Translations under genes and position numbers: made by a program
From: Vineibacter terrae
Lineage (GTDB): Bacteria > Pseudomonadota > Alphaproteobacteria > Reyranellales > Reyranellaceae
Length of the DNA: 64,000 nucleotides
Direction: 5' to 3'
Assembly: GCF_008039615.1 (NCBI RefSeq)
Contig: NZ_VDUZ01000018.1
Location: forward strand, 1 to 64,000
Part shown: positions 25,213 to 33,111 of the stretch, in pieces
Position numbering within the stretch: the first letter of the stretch is position 1
Layout: every line of letters begins with the position of its first letter
Notes under the pieces: model-generated
What the model was told of the DNA's origin: nothing
Seen by the model: only the letters and a program-made list of their open reading frames with translations
Database searches by the model: none

Positions 25213-25728
25213 GTGAGCGAAGCCCCTGTCTTTGACCGCATCGTCGCGCTGTTGACCCGCGAGAAGGCGTCGTTCCGCGTCATCGAGCACGAGCCCGAAG
25301 GCCGCTCCGACCGGATCAGCGTGATCCGCGGCAACAAGCCGGACCAGGCAGCCAAGGCGATGGTGCTCGACGTGCGTGGCGGCGGTGGCGGGCGGCGGCA
25401 CGTGCTGGCCATCCTGCCCGGCAGCCGCAAGCTGGATTTCGACGCCGTCGCGCAGCATTTCGGCGCCCGCAAATGCGGCTTCGCCAGCCCCGAGACGGCG
25501 CAGGAGATCACCGGCTGCGCCATGGGCAGCGTGCCGCCGTTCTCGTTCGACCATTCGCTGGCGGTGCTGGTCGATCCCGACCTGCTGGCGCACACCACCA
25601 TCTTCTTCAACGCCGGCCGCCTGGACCGCTCGATGGAGGTCGACACCCAGGACTGGCTGCGCGTGGCCAGGCCGGTGCCGGTGAGGGTCGCGATGCAGCC
25701 TTTCGGAAAGCCGTCATCCCGAGCGTAG
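25213..25728 (+). CDS. YbaK/ProX-type aminoacyl-tRNA deacylase
   Basis: A 171-residue protein of the YbaK/EbsC fold, which hydrolyses mischarged aminoacyl-tRNA in trans. Conserved parts: FRVIEHEPEGRSDRIS near 22-37, QAAKAMVLDV with the catalytic lysine, GSRKLDF and SVPPFSF. It starts with GTG at 25213, supported by GGAG eight bases upstream and by the family N-terminus. Its last residues and its stop codon are encoded inside the dispersed palindromic repeat that begins at 25713, so the insertion set the C-terminus. Confidence 0.85.
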   Translation: MSEAPVFDRIVALLTREKASFRVIEHEPEGRSDRISVIRGNKPDQAAKAMVLDVRGGGGGRRHVLAILPGSRKLDFDAVAQHFGARKCGFASPETAQEITGCAMGSVPPFSFDHSLAVLVDPDLLAHTTIFFNAGRLDRSMEVDTQDWLRVARPVPVRVAMQPFGKPSSRA

Positions 25729-25798
25729 CGAGGGATCTCCCGCGAGTAGCGCACCGTGCGCCTTGCCGCAGGAGATCCCTCGCTGCGCTCGGGATGAC
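25713..25798. repeat. Palindromic dispersed repeat, copy 2
   Basis: Arms GTCATCCCGAGCGTAGCGAG and CTCGCTGCGCTCGGGATGAC with inner GGATCTCC/GGAGATCC and a central part GTAGCGCACCGTGCGCCTTG resembling that of copy 4. It supplies the stop codon of the deacylase gene and lies between it and the convergent metW. Confidence 0.9.
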
Positions 25799-25859
25799 AG
25801 GAGCCATATGCGATCGCCTGCCCCTTCGACGAATGTCCTGGAGGTGAGGGAAGTTCCCG

Positions 25860-26495
25860 CTACTTCCGCCGCAACAGGAACAGGCCTTGCTCGCCGATCA
25901 GGTTGGCGAGCGGTAGCGGCAGCAGGCCCAGCGTGCGGCCGCGGCGATCGAGCGACAGGGCTTTCTCGACCACGACTCCCATCTCGGCGCACAGATCACG
26001 GAAATCGTCGATGGTGCAGAGATGGATGTTGGGCGTGTCGTACCAGCGGTGCGGCAGCGCCTCGGTCTGCGGCATGTGGCCGCCGAACAGCAGGCGCATG
26101 CGCACGCGCCAATAGGCGAAGTTGGGGAACGACACGATGGCGCGCTTGCCCACCCGCAGCAGCTGCTCCAGCACGTCGCGCGGCGAGCGTGTCGCTGGCA
26201 GGGTCTGGCTGAGGATGACGTAGTCGAAGGCGCCGCTGGGATAGTGCTGCAGGTCGGTGTCGGCGTCGCCCTGGATGACGCTGAGCCCGCTGGCGACGCA
26301 GGCGTTCACGCCGGCCTGGCTCAGCTCCATGCCGCGGCCGTCGACCTGCTTGAAGCGCACGAGGTGGTCCAGCAGCGCGCCGTCGCCGCAGCCGACGTCG
26401 AGCACGCGCGTGCCCGGTGCGACCATGTCGGCGATGAGCTGCAGGTCGACGCGGATGCCGTCGCGCGGCACCGTCTTCTGATTGAGGTCGGCCAT
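25860..26495 (-). CDS. metW: Methionine biosynthesis protein MetW
   Basis: A 211-residue SAM-methyltransferase-fold MetW. RVLDVGCGDGALLDHL is the SAM motif near 30-45, followed by VDGRGMELSQAGV and the MetW hallmark SFPNFAYWRVRMRLLFGGHMP near 124-144 with HRWYDTPNIHLCTI. MetW partners MetX in homoserine O-acylation in several bacteria. It starts five bases after the metX stop, so the pair forms one operon. Confidence 0.95.
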   Translation of the reverse strand: MADLNQKTVPRDGIRVDLQLIADMVAPGTRVLDVGCGDGALLDHLVRFKQVDGRGMELSQAGVNACVASGLSVIQGDADTDLQHYPSGAFDYVILSQTLPATRSPRDVLEQLLRVGKRAIVSFPNFAYWRVRMRLLFGGHMPQTEALPHRWYDTPNIHLCTIDDFRDLCAEMGVVVEKALSLDRRGRTLGLLPLPLANLIGEQGLFLLRRK

Positions 26496-26500
26496 GCTGG

Positions 26501-27691
26501 TCAGGGCTTCAGGCCTCGCGCGTTGCCGGCGCCACGCAAAAAGCCCGCCAGCGTGCGCAGCATCTCGGGCTCGTCGAGCAGGAAGGCGTCATGGCCCTTG
26601 TCGCTCTCGACCTCGACGAAGGAGACGTTGGCGGCGACGGAGTTCAGCGCCCGCACGATCTCGCGGCTCTCGGCTGTCGGGAACAGCCAGTCGCTGGTGA
26701 ACGACATCAGGCAGAAGCGGGTCGGCGAGCCGCGGAAGGCCGTGGCCAGCGATCCGCCGTGCTGCGCGGCGAGGTCGAAGTAGTCCATGGCGCGCGTGAT
26801 GTAGAGATAGGCGTTGGCGTCGAAGCGCTCGACGAACGACTTGCCCTGGTGATGCAGGTAGCTCTCGACCTGGAAGTCGGCATCGAAGCCGAAGCCCAGC
26901 GCGTCCTTGCCCTGCAGCTGGCGCCCGAACTTGCGCTGCAGCGCCGCCTCGCTGAGATAGGTGATGTGCGCCGCCATGCGCGCCACGGCCAGCCCGCGCG
27001 CCGGCCGCGTGCCGTGCTTGATGTAGCTGCCGGCGTGCCACTCGGGATCGGCCATGATCGCCTGGCGTCCGACCTCGTGGAAGGCGATGTTCTGCGCCGA
27101 ATGCCTGGCCGCCGTCGCGACCGGGATGGCGGAGAACACTCGCTCGGGATAGGTCGCGGCCCATTGCAGCACCAGCATGCCGCCCATCGAGCCGCCGGTG
27201 ACGCAGAACAGGCTTTCAACGCCCAGGTGGTCGAGCAGGGCGGCCTGGGCCCGCACCATGTCGCCGATGGTCACCACGGGGAAGCTGAGGTTGTACGGCT
27301 CGCTGGTGCCGGGCCTGATGTCGAGCGGGCCGGTGCTGCCCATGCAGCCGCCCAGGACGTTGGCGCAGATCACGAAATGCTTCGCCGGATCGATCGGCCG
27401 GCCGGGGCCGACGAGCGTGTCGCCCCAGCCCGGCTTGCCGGTCACGGGGTGGGGATCGGCCACGAACTGGTCCATCGTCAGCGCATGGCAGATCAGCACG
27501 GCGTTGGATTTGTCGGCGTTGAGCGTGCCGTAGGTGCGGAAGGCGACCCGGTGGGCGTCGAGCGTGACGCCGCAATCGAGCTTCAGCGGCCCCAGGGTGA
27601 CGTGCTGGCTGGCAGCCAGCGCCCGGCATACGACGACGGTAGATCCGGCCGCCGCGACGGGCGAGGCAGGCTCGGACAGCGCGGTATCCAT
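26501..27691 (-). CDS. metX: Homoserine O-acyltransferase MetX
   Basis: A 396-residue alpha/beta-hydrolase-fold acyltransferase that acylates homoserine for methionine synthesis. The nucleophilic Ser is in [14 protein letters not shown], the Asp in FTSDWLFP and the His in [20 protein letters not shown] and the acyl-acceptor region YHHQ-like [16 protein letters not shown] are typical. Acetyl versus succinyl specificity cannot be told safely by eye. The ATG at 27691 is preceded by TGGAG. It has a good sigma-70 promoter at 27758-27786, and metW follows immediately. Confidence 0.95.
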   Translation of the reverse strand: MDTALSEPASPVAAAGSTVVVCRALAASQHVTLGPLKLDCGVTLDAHRVAFRTYGTLNADKSNAVLICHALTMDQFVADPHPVTGKPGWGDTLVGPGRPIDPAKHFVICANVLGGCMGSTGPLDIRPGTSEPYNLSFPVVTIGDMVRAQAALLDHLGVESLFCVTGGSMGGMLVLQWAATYPERVFSAIPVATAARHSAQNIAFHEVGRQAIMADPEWHAGSYIKHGTRPARGLAVARMAAHITYLSEAALQRKFGRQLQGKDALGFGFDADFQVESYLHHQGKSFVERFDANAYLYITRAMDYFDLAAQHGGSLATAFRGSPTRFCLMSFTSDWLFPTAESREIVRALNSVAANVSFVEVESDKGHDAFLLDEPEMLRTLAGFLRGAGNARGLKP

Positions 27692-27757
27692 CAGGCGCGA
27701 ACTCCAGCCGTCGCGCCAGCCCCGAACGTATCCGGTGGGGCGGCGGCAGGCCCGGCT

Positions 27758-27786
27758 AGCTATGGGGGCGGTCGTCGGGGTGTCAA
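27758..27786 (-). promoter_or_regulatory. sigma-70-type promoter of metXW
   Basis: On the minus strand TTGACA (27786-27781) is a perfect -35, separated by 17 bases from ATAGCT (27763-27758) as -10. Transcription would start near 27751, giving a leader of about 60 bases before metX. I looked for a SAM-II or other SAM riboswitch in the leader and could not recognise one. The divergent chorismate mutase gene starts at 27858. Confidence 0.6.
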
Positions 27787-27857
27787 CGTTTACTTTGCTT
27801 TTGGCCGGCCTTCCGACTAGAGGTATCGCCCTTGTGCCCAGGCCACAATTTGCATTC

Positions 27858-28703
27858 ATGGACGTCCCGACTCTCGACGAATTGCGCCGGCAGATCGACA
27901 GCATCGACGACACGCTGCACGATCTGTTGATGCGTCGCGCTGAACTGGTGGAGCGCATCGGCGCGTCCAAGCCTGCCGGCGGGTTGGCGCTGCGGCCTGG
28001 CCGCGAGGCCCAGGTGATCCGCCGGCTGCTCGAGCGCCATGCCGGGCGCTTCCCGGCCAATGCCATGGTGCGTCTTTGGCGCGAGATCATGGGCGCCTTC
28101 ACCTTCTTGCAGTGCCCCATCCGGATAGCGATCTGCCGGCCGGCCGATCAGCCCGGCTACTGGGACCTGGCGCGCGACCATTTCGGTGTGCAGATCCCGT
28201 TCACGGCCCACGAGACGCCAAGCCAGGTGCTGGCGGCGGTGCGGGCCGATCCCAACGTCGTCGGCATCGTGCCGGCGCCGGTGCAGGACGAGCCGCAGCC
28301 GTGGTGGCCGCGCCTGATGAGCGGCGACCCGACCACGCCGCATATCGTGCAGAAGCTGCCCTTCGTCGTCATGCCCAACAGCCGCGGCCGCGACCTCACC
28401 GGCTTCGTGCTGGCCCGGCTCGACGCCGAGCCCAGCGGCCACGACCGGGCGTTGATCGCCGTCGAGGCGCGCGCCGAGATCAGCCGCAGCCGCCTGGCGG
28501 CCGCGATCCGCAAGGCAGGCCTGCAGGACGCGACGGCCCTGTATGACGTCGAGCAGGCCGGCACCTACTGGGATCTGATCGAAATTCCCGAGTTCGTCGG
28601 CGATGCCGACCCGCGGCTTGCCGCATTGGCCCTGGCGCTGGGCATCGAGGGCGCCCGCGTCGTGGTGCTGGGCGCCTACGCCGTGCCGCCCGTGGTGCCC
28701 TGA
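27858..28703 (+). CDS. Chorismate mutase (AroQ type) with C-terminal extension
   Basis: A 281-residue protein. Residues 5-90 are an AroQ chorismate mutase ([50 protein letters not shown]). Residues from about 97 form a second alpha/beta domain ([59 protein letters not shown]) reminiscent of the prephenate-dehydratase lobe but without a TRF motif that I can see. It feeds prephenate to the dehydrogenase two genes downstream. It starts the aromatic run with hisC and the dehydrogenase and is divergent from metX. Confidence 0.88.
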   Translation: MDVPTLDELRRQIDSIDDTLHDLLMRRAELVERIGASKPAGGLALRPGREAQVIRRLLERHAGRFPANAMVRLWREIMGAFTFLQCPIRIAICRPADQPGYWDLARDHFGVQIPFTAHETPSQVLAAVRADPNVVGIVPAPVQDEPQPWWPRLMSGDPTTPHIVQKLPFVVMPNSRGRDLTGFVLARLDAEPSGHDRALIAVEARAEISRSRLAAAIRKAGLQDATALYDVEQAGTYWDLIEIPEFVGDADPRLAALALALGIEGARVVVLGAYAVPPVVP

Positions 28704-28731
28704 GCGCCCCATCAATCGATCGGAGATCACG

Positions 28732-29820
28732 ATGACCGCTCCGCAGCCGCGTCCCGGAATCATGACCATGGCGCCCTATGTCGGCGGCAAGGACACGGTC
28801 GAGGGCAGGGCGACGGTGATGAAGCTCTCGTCCAACGAGGGCGCGCTGGGCCCCAGTCCCAAGGCGATGGAGGCCTACGCCAAGGCCGCCGCCGAGCTGC
28901 ATCGCTATCCCGATGGCGGCTGCGAGAAGCTGCGGGCCGCCATCGGGCGGCACTACGGCCTCGACCCGGCGCGCATCGTCTGCGGCGCCGGCTCCGACGA
29001 GCTTCTGAACCTGCTGGTGCGCGCGTATTGCGGGCCGGGCGATGAGCTGCTGTACAGCGCCCACGGCTTCATGATGTACCCGCTGAACGCCAAGGGTGTC
29101 GGCGCCATCCCGGTGACGGCACCCGAGAAGGACCTGCGCACCGACGTCGATGCCATGCTGGCCAAGGTGACCACCAAGACCCGCGTGGTGTGCCTCGCCA
29201 ACCCCAACAACCCGACCGGCAGCTACATCACCCGGGAAGACGTGCGCCGCCTGCATGCCGGCCTGCCCCGGCAGGTGCTGCTGGTGCTCGATGCGGCTTA
29301 CGCCGAATATGTGTCGCGCAACGACTACGATGCCGGGGTCGAGCTGGTGAATGCGGCCGAGAATGTGGTGATGTGCCGCACCTTCTCGAAGATCTACGCC
29401 ATGGGCGGCCTGCGCCTGGGGTGGATGTACGGGCCGGCGGCGGTCATCGACGTCATGAACCGGCTGCGCCAGCCCTTCAACGTCAACGCCGCGGCCCAGG
29501 CGGCCGGCATCGCGGCCCTGGACGACGTGGCGCATGTCGACGCCACCCGCACCAACAACGACATCTGGCTGCCGTGGCTGACGGCGGAGCTGACCAGGCT
29601 GGGCCTGCAACCGCGGCCCAGCGTTGGCAATTTCGTCCTGGTCGGGTTCGGCTCGCAGGCGCGCGCCGAGGCCGCCAACGCGCACATGATGAACGACGGC
29701 GTGATCCCGCGCATGATGCACGGCTACGGCCTGGGCGATCACCTGCGCATCACCATCGGCACCGAGGACGAGGTCAAGGCCGTGCGTGACTCGCTCGCCC
29801 GCTTCGTGGCGCAGCCATGA
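28732..29820 (+). CDS. hisC: Histidinol-phosphate aminotransferase family (HisC-like)
   Basis: A 362-residue fold-type I PLP aminotransferase. Seen: MKLSSNEGALGPSPKA near 30, YPDGGCEKLRAAIG, CLANPNNPTGSY, the Asp/Tyr pair in LDAAYAEYV and the PLP lysine in RTFSKIYAMGGLRLGW. Placement between chorismate mutase and prephenate dehydrogenase suggests it also transaminates phenylpyruvate- or prephenate-type acceptors, as known for several alphaproteobacterial HisC proteins. GGAG precedes the ATG at 28732. Its stop overlaps the next start (ATGA). Confidence 0.93.
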   Translation: MTAPQPRPGIMTMAPYVGGKDTVEGRATVMKLSSNEGALGPSPKAMEAYAKAAAELHRYPDGGCEKLRAAIGRHYGLDPARIVCGAGSDELLNLLVRAYCGPGDELLYSAHGFMMYPLNAKGVGAIPVTAPEKDLRTDVDAMLAKVTTKTRVVCLANPNNPTGSYITREDVRRLHAGLPRQVLLVLDAAYAEYVSRNDYDAGVELVNAAENVVMCRTFSKIYAMGGLRLGWMYGPAAVIDVMNRLRQPFNVNAAAQAAGIAALDDVAHVDATRTNNDIWLPWLTAELTRLGLQPRPSVGNFVLVGFGSQARAEAANAHMMNDGVIPRMMHGYGLGDHLRITIGTEDEVKAVRDSLARFVAQP

Positions 29821-30749
29821 GCGCAGCCAAGCCCGTGGCCGGCGCGACGGCCGACGCCCCGGCGCCGGCGGCGCCGATGTTCGAGAAGCTGGCGCTGATC
29901 GGTGTCGGCTTGATTGGCGCCTCGATCGCGCTCAAGGCGCGGCGCGAGGGCCTGGCCCGCCAGATCGTGGGCGCCACGCGCCGGCAGGACACCGCCGATA
30001 CCGCCAATCGGCTCGGGATCGTCGATTCCTGCGGCACCGATCTTGCGGCAGCGTGTGACGGCGCCGACCTGGTGATCATCTGCACGCCGGTCGGCGCCTG
30101 CGGCGATGTGACGAAGATCATCGCGCCGCGGCTCAAGCCGGGCGCGATCCTGTCCGAGGTGGGCTCGGTCAAGCAGGCCGTGATCCGCGACATGCGCCCA
30201 CACGTGCCGGCGGGCGTGCATTATGTGCCGGCGCACCCGATCGCCGGCACCGAGCATTCCGGTCCCGAGGCCGGCTTCCCCGAGCTGTTCGAGGGCCGCT
30301 GGGCCATCGTCACGCCGCTGCCGGGCGAGGATCGCGACGCTGCCGACAAGGTCGCGGAATTCTGGCGGCGCTGCGGCAGCATGGTCGAGTTCATGACGCC
30401 GGAATGGCACGACAAGGTGCTGGGCATCGTATCGCACCTGCCGCATCTGATCGCCTACACCATCGTCGGCACCGCCGACGACATGGCCGGCGAGCGCCGC
30501 TCCGAGGTGATCAAGTTCGCGGCCGGCGGCTTCCGCGACTTCACGCGCATCGCAGCCTCCGATCCCACGATGTGGCGCGACGTGTTCCTGAACAACCGCG
30601 ACGCCGTCCTGGAGATCCTGGGGCGCTTCCAGGAAGACCTGTTCTACCTGCAGCGTGCCATCCGCTGGGGCGAGGGCGACAAGCTGTTCGAGTTGTTCAA
30701 TCGCACCCGCGCCATCCGGCGGGCGCTGATCGACATGAAGCAGGCGTAG
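29817..30749 (+). CDS. tyrA: Prephenate/arogenate dehydrogenase
   Basis: A 310-residue TyrA/TyrC-type dehydrogenase making the tyrosine precursor. The NAD(P)-binding loop is LIGVGLIGASIALKA near 25-39. The catalytic histidine regions are PAHPIAGTEHSGPEAG and LGIVSHLPHLIAYTIV, with FAAGGFRDFTRIAASDP typical of the family. A 20-residue Ala/Pro N-terminal extension precedes the Rossmann fold. There is no chorismate mutase or ACT domain attached. Translation is coupled to hisC through a four-base overlap. Confidence 0.95.
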   Translation: MSAAKPVAGATADAPAPAAPMFEKLALIGVGLIGASIALKARREGLARQIVGATRRQDTADTANRLGIVDSCGTDLAAACDGADLVIICTPVGACGDVTKIIAPRLKPGAILSEVGSVKQAVIRDMRPHVPAGVHYVPAHPIAGTEHSGPEAGFPELFEGRWAIVTPLPGEDRDAADKVAEFWRRCGSMVEFMTPEWHDKVLGIVSHLPHLIAYTIVGTADDMAGERRSEVIKFAAGGFRDFTRIAASDPTMWRDVFLNNRDAVLEILGRFQEDLFYLQRAIRWGEGDKLFELFNRTRAIRRALIDMKQA

Positions 30750-30831
30750 GGCGGGATTGCGCAACCGGCGCGAATTTGCCGCAATTGGCGGTCAGGACAG
30801 CACGTCGCGCCTTCGGCTGGAGTGCCGGACC

Positions 30832-31389
30832 ATGAACCTCCGCGTCGTCCTTGTTCCGATCCTCGTCGCCATGCTGGCCGGCGGCGGCGCTGCGGCGCAG
30901 ACCCAGCCGCCGGCCGCGCCCAAGCCGGCGACGCCGCCCGCCGCGGCACCGCCGGCGGCGCCCAAGCCGATGCCGCCGCCAGGACCGCCGCCCGCCCCGG
31001 TGAGCCAGCTGCAGAGCGAGTTCGCGGTCGCGGTCGGCGATACGGTGATGTTTCCCTACCAGTCGACGGACCTCACCCTGCGGTCGCTGAAGATCCTCGA
31101 CAACCAGGCCAAATGGCTGATCGCCAAGCCCGAGGTGAAGGTCACGCTCGAGGCCTATTGCGATGACGATATCGAGCCGGCCAAGGCGCAGGAGTTCTGC
31201 CTGACGCGCGGCCGGCAGGTGCGGGACTACCTGGTGAAGCAGGGAGTCGCCTCGGAGCGCATCTCGTTGGTCGCCTTCGACGACAAGCAGGCGCCGCGCA
31301 GCGGTGCCAAGACGGACTCCAAGAAGGGCAAGAAGGACGACAAGAACCGGCGCACCAATCGCCGCGTCTCCACGCGCGTGTCGATGTAG
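30832..31389 (+). CDS. Exported OmpA-family C-terminal domain protein
   Basis: A 185-residue protein with a signal peptide (RVVLVPILVAMLAGGGAAAQ), a 35-residue Pro/Ala linker (PPAAPKPATPPAAAPPAAPK) and an OmpA-like peptidoglycan-binding domain from about 75. In that domain the first strand is FPYQSTDLTLRSLKILDNQA, followed by VTLEAYCDDDIE, LTRGRQVRDYLVKQGV and the final NRRTNRRVSTRVSM. The NxxxNRRV ending is the normal OmpA signature. A lysine-rich insert (KTDSKKGKKDDK) precedes it. It probably tethers something to peptidoglycan in the periplasm. Confidence 0.85.
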   Translation: MNLRVVLVPILVAMLAGGGAAAQTQPPAAPKPATPPAAAPPAAPKPMPPPGPPPAPVSQLQSEFAVAVGDTVMFPYQSTDLTLRSLKILDNQAKWLIAKPEVKVTLEAYCDDDIEPAKAQEFCLTRGRQVRDYLVKQGVASERISLVAFDDKQAPRSGAKTDSKKGKKDDKNRRTNRRVSTRVSM

Positions 31390-31423
31390 CATCGGCCCTG
31401 TCAGCTCGAGCTACGACCTCACT

Positions 31424-31562
31424 GTCATCCCGAGAGTGTGTGACTTGATCCTTCCCCCTCCGGGGGAAGGAAAAAATCACAAACTCCGAGCGTAGCGAGG
31501 ATCTCCCGGGAATGACGTAGCGTGCGTCCTTCCCAGGAGGTCCTCGCTGCGCTCGGGATGAC
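31424..31562. repeat. Palindromic dispersed repeat, copy 3, interrupted
   Basis: The left arm starts GTCATCCCGAG, is broken by 56 extra bases, then resumes CGTAGCGAGGATCTCC. The right arm ends CTCGCTGCGCTCGGGATGAC. Without the interruption it matches copies 1, 2 and 4. The interruption is the 51-base element at 31435-31485 plus one extra copy of CCGAG. Confidence 0.85.
31435..31485. mobile_element. 51-bp hairpin mini-element with terminal inverted repeats
   Basis: The ends AGTGTGTGA and TCACAAACT are inverted repeats with one mismatch. The centre CCTTCCCCC-TCC-GGGGGAAGG is a perfect 9-bp hairpin. The element is flanked on both sides by CCGAG (31430-31434 and 31486-31490), as expected for a 5-base target duplication, and interrupts an otherwise recognisable copy of the dispersed repeat. 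It has no coding capacity, so any movement would depend on a transposase acting in trans. Confidence 0.6.
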
Positions 31563-31634
31563 GTGGCAAGCTTCGCTTCGCGGCATGGCCGGTTGGGTGT
31601 AGAACGGCTCGATCCGCTTCCTGCGTTGCCCCGC

Positions 31635-32495
31635 GTGTCGTTCCGCACCGTCCTGCCGCCCGCCGTCTTCGTGTTCCTGTGGAGCACCGGCTTCATCGTC
31701 GCCAAGCTCGGCCTGCCCTATGCCCAGAGCGGCGTGTTTCTGACGCTGCGCTATTGGCTGGCGGCGGCGCTGCTGGGCCTACTGGCGCTGCTGAGCGCCG
31801 CGACATGGCCGCGCCGGGCCGCCGATGCCGGGCATTGCGCGGTGGCCGGCCTGCTGATGCATTTCGTCTATATCGGCGGCGTCTTCACCTCGATCGAGCG
31901 CGGGCTGCCGGCCGGTGTCTCGGCGCTGATCGTCTCGCTGCAGCCGCTGCTGACGGCGATCGCGGCCGGCCCGCTGCTGGGCGAGAAGGTGACGCGCTGG
32001 CAATGGCTCGGCCTGGTGCTGGGCCTGCTCGGCACGGCGCTGGTGGTCTGGGAGAAGGCGCAGCTTGGCGCCGCGAGCGCGGTGGCGGTGCTGCTGTCGG
32101 TGACGGCGCTTCTGGGCATGACCGCCGGCACGTTGTGGCAGAAGCGCTTCCTGGGCGGCATGGATCTGCGCGCCGGCACGGCGGTGCAATACATCGTGAC
32201 GGCGCTGGCCTACACGCTGTGCACGCTGCTGTTCGAGCCGCTGCGGGTGGCGTGGACCACGGACTTCACCATCGCGCTGGCCTGGTCGGTGCTGGCGATG
32301 AGCGTCGGCGCCGTCACCCTGCTTCTGTGGCTGATCCGTCATGGCGCCGCCACCGGCGTGGCGGCGCTGTTCTACCTCGTGCCGCCGTGCACGGCGGTGA
32401 TGGCCTGGCTGCTGTTTGATGAGCGGCTGGGAACGCTGGCGCTGCTGGGCATGGCCGTGACCGTCGTCGGCGTGGCCCTGGCGACCCGGCGCTGA
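31635..32495 (+). CDS. EamA/DMT-superfamily exporter
   Basis: An integral membrane protein of about 286 residues with two EamA repeats and about ten helices. FVFLWSTGFIVAKLGLPYA opens repeat one, SALIVSLQPLLTAIAAGPLL with GEKVTRWQWLGLVLGLLG closes it, and VAALFYLVPPCTAVMAWLLF with DERLGTLALLGMAVTV is the matching part of repeat two. The family exports amino acids or metabolites. The start is uncertain: GTG 31635 fits the family N-terminus, while a GTG at 31563 would run into the repeat. ChaC follows two bases after the stop. Confidence 0.87.
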   Translation: MSFRTVLPPAVFVFLWSTGFIVAKLGLPYAQSGVFLTLRYWLAAALLGLLALLSAATWPRRAADAGHCAVAGLLMHFVYIGGVFTSIERGLPAGVSALIVSLQPLLTAIAAGPLLGEKVTRWQWLGLVLGLLGTALVVWEKAQLGAASAVAVLLSVTALLGMTAGTLWQKRFLGGMDLRAGTAVQYIVTALAYTLCTLLFEPLRVAWTTDFTIALAWSVLAMSVGAVTLLLWLIRHGAATGVAALFYLVPPCTAVMAWLLFDERLGTLALLGMAVTVVGVALATRR

Positions 32496-32497
32496 GC

Positions 32498-33103
32498 ATG
32501 GCGGCCACGGCCTATCCGGCATCGAGCACGGCACCCGTCGCGGCGCGGCCGGACTGGGTGTTCGCCTATGGCTCGCTGATGTGGAACCCCGGGTTCGCCA
32601 CGCCGCGGTCGTTGCCGGCGCGGCTGCCCGGCTGGCACCGCGCCTTCTGCATCCGCTCCGAGCACTATCGCGGCACCAAGGAAGCGCCCGGCCTGATCCT
32701 CGGCCTGCTGCCGGGCGGCGTCTGCCGCGGCGTGATCCATCGCCTGCCGCGGGACGGATACGACGTCGTCCGGAAATACCTGTGGGACCGCGAGATCCTC
32801 AATGACGGCGTCTATCTCGAGACCGTCCGGCCCGTGACCCTGGCCGACGGCGCCAAGGTCGAGGCGCTGGTCTATCTCGCCAACCGCGACCACCTGCAAT
32901 ACGCCGGCAAGCTGCCGCAGACGGAGGCCGTGCGCCTGATCCGCCAGGGTGTCGGCGTCACCGGTCGCAATCTCGACTACCTCGTCAACACCGTTGAGCA
33001 GCTCGAGGCGCATGGCTTCCGCGATCCGTCGCTGCACGCGCTGCTGGAGGCGGTGCGCAGGTCACTTGTCCGGCCGGGAAGCAAGGCACCTGCCGCCAGT
33101 TGA
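32498..33103 (+). CDS. Gamma-glutamylcyclotransferase, ChaC type
   Basis: A 201-residue ChaC-family enzyme that cleaves glutathione to 5-oxoproline and Cys-Gly. The substrate-binding loop FAYGSLMWNPGF is at about 22-33. RLPGWHRAFCIRSEHYRGT, PGLILGLLPGG and the catalytic glutamate region YLWDREILNDGVY follow. It begins two bases after the EamA gene, so the two are co-transcribed. The transporter may export a breakdown product, though that is a guess. It is convergent with the carboxypeptidase. Confidence 0.92.
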   Translation: MAATAYPASSTAPVAARPDWVFAYGSLMWNPGFATPRSLPARLPGWHRAFCIRSEHYRGTKEAPGLILGLLPGGVCRGVIHRLPRDGYDVVRKYLWDREILNDGVYLETVRPVTLADGAKVEALVYLANRDHLQYAGKLPQTEAVRLIRQGVGVTGRNLDYLVNTVEQLEAHGFRDPSLHALLEAVRRSLVRPGSKAPAAS

Positions 33104-33111
33104 TACACGAG

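Noticed and set aside
27692-27757. Possible SAM-II riboswitch in the metX leader
   Set aside because: I could not find the short stem with the conserved pseudoknot-forming A-rich segment; the leader is GC-rich without the expected pattern. A covariance search would settle it.
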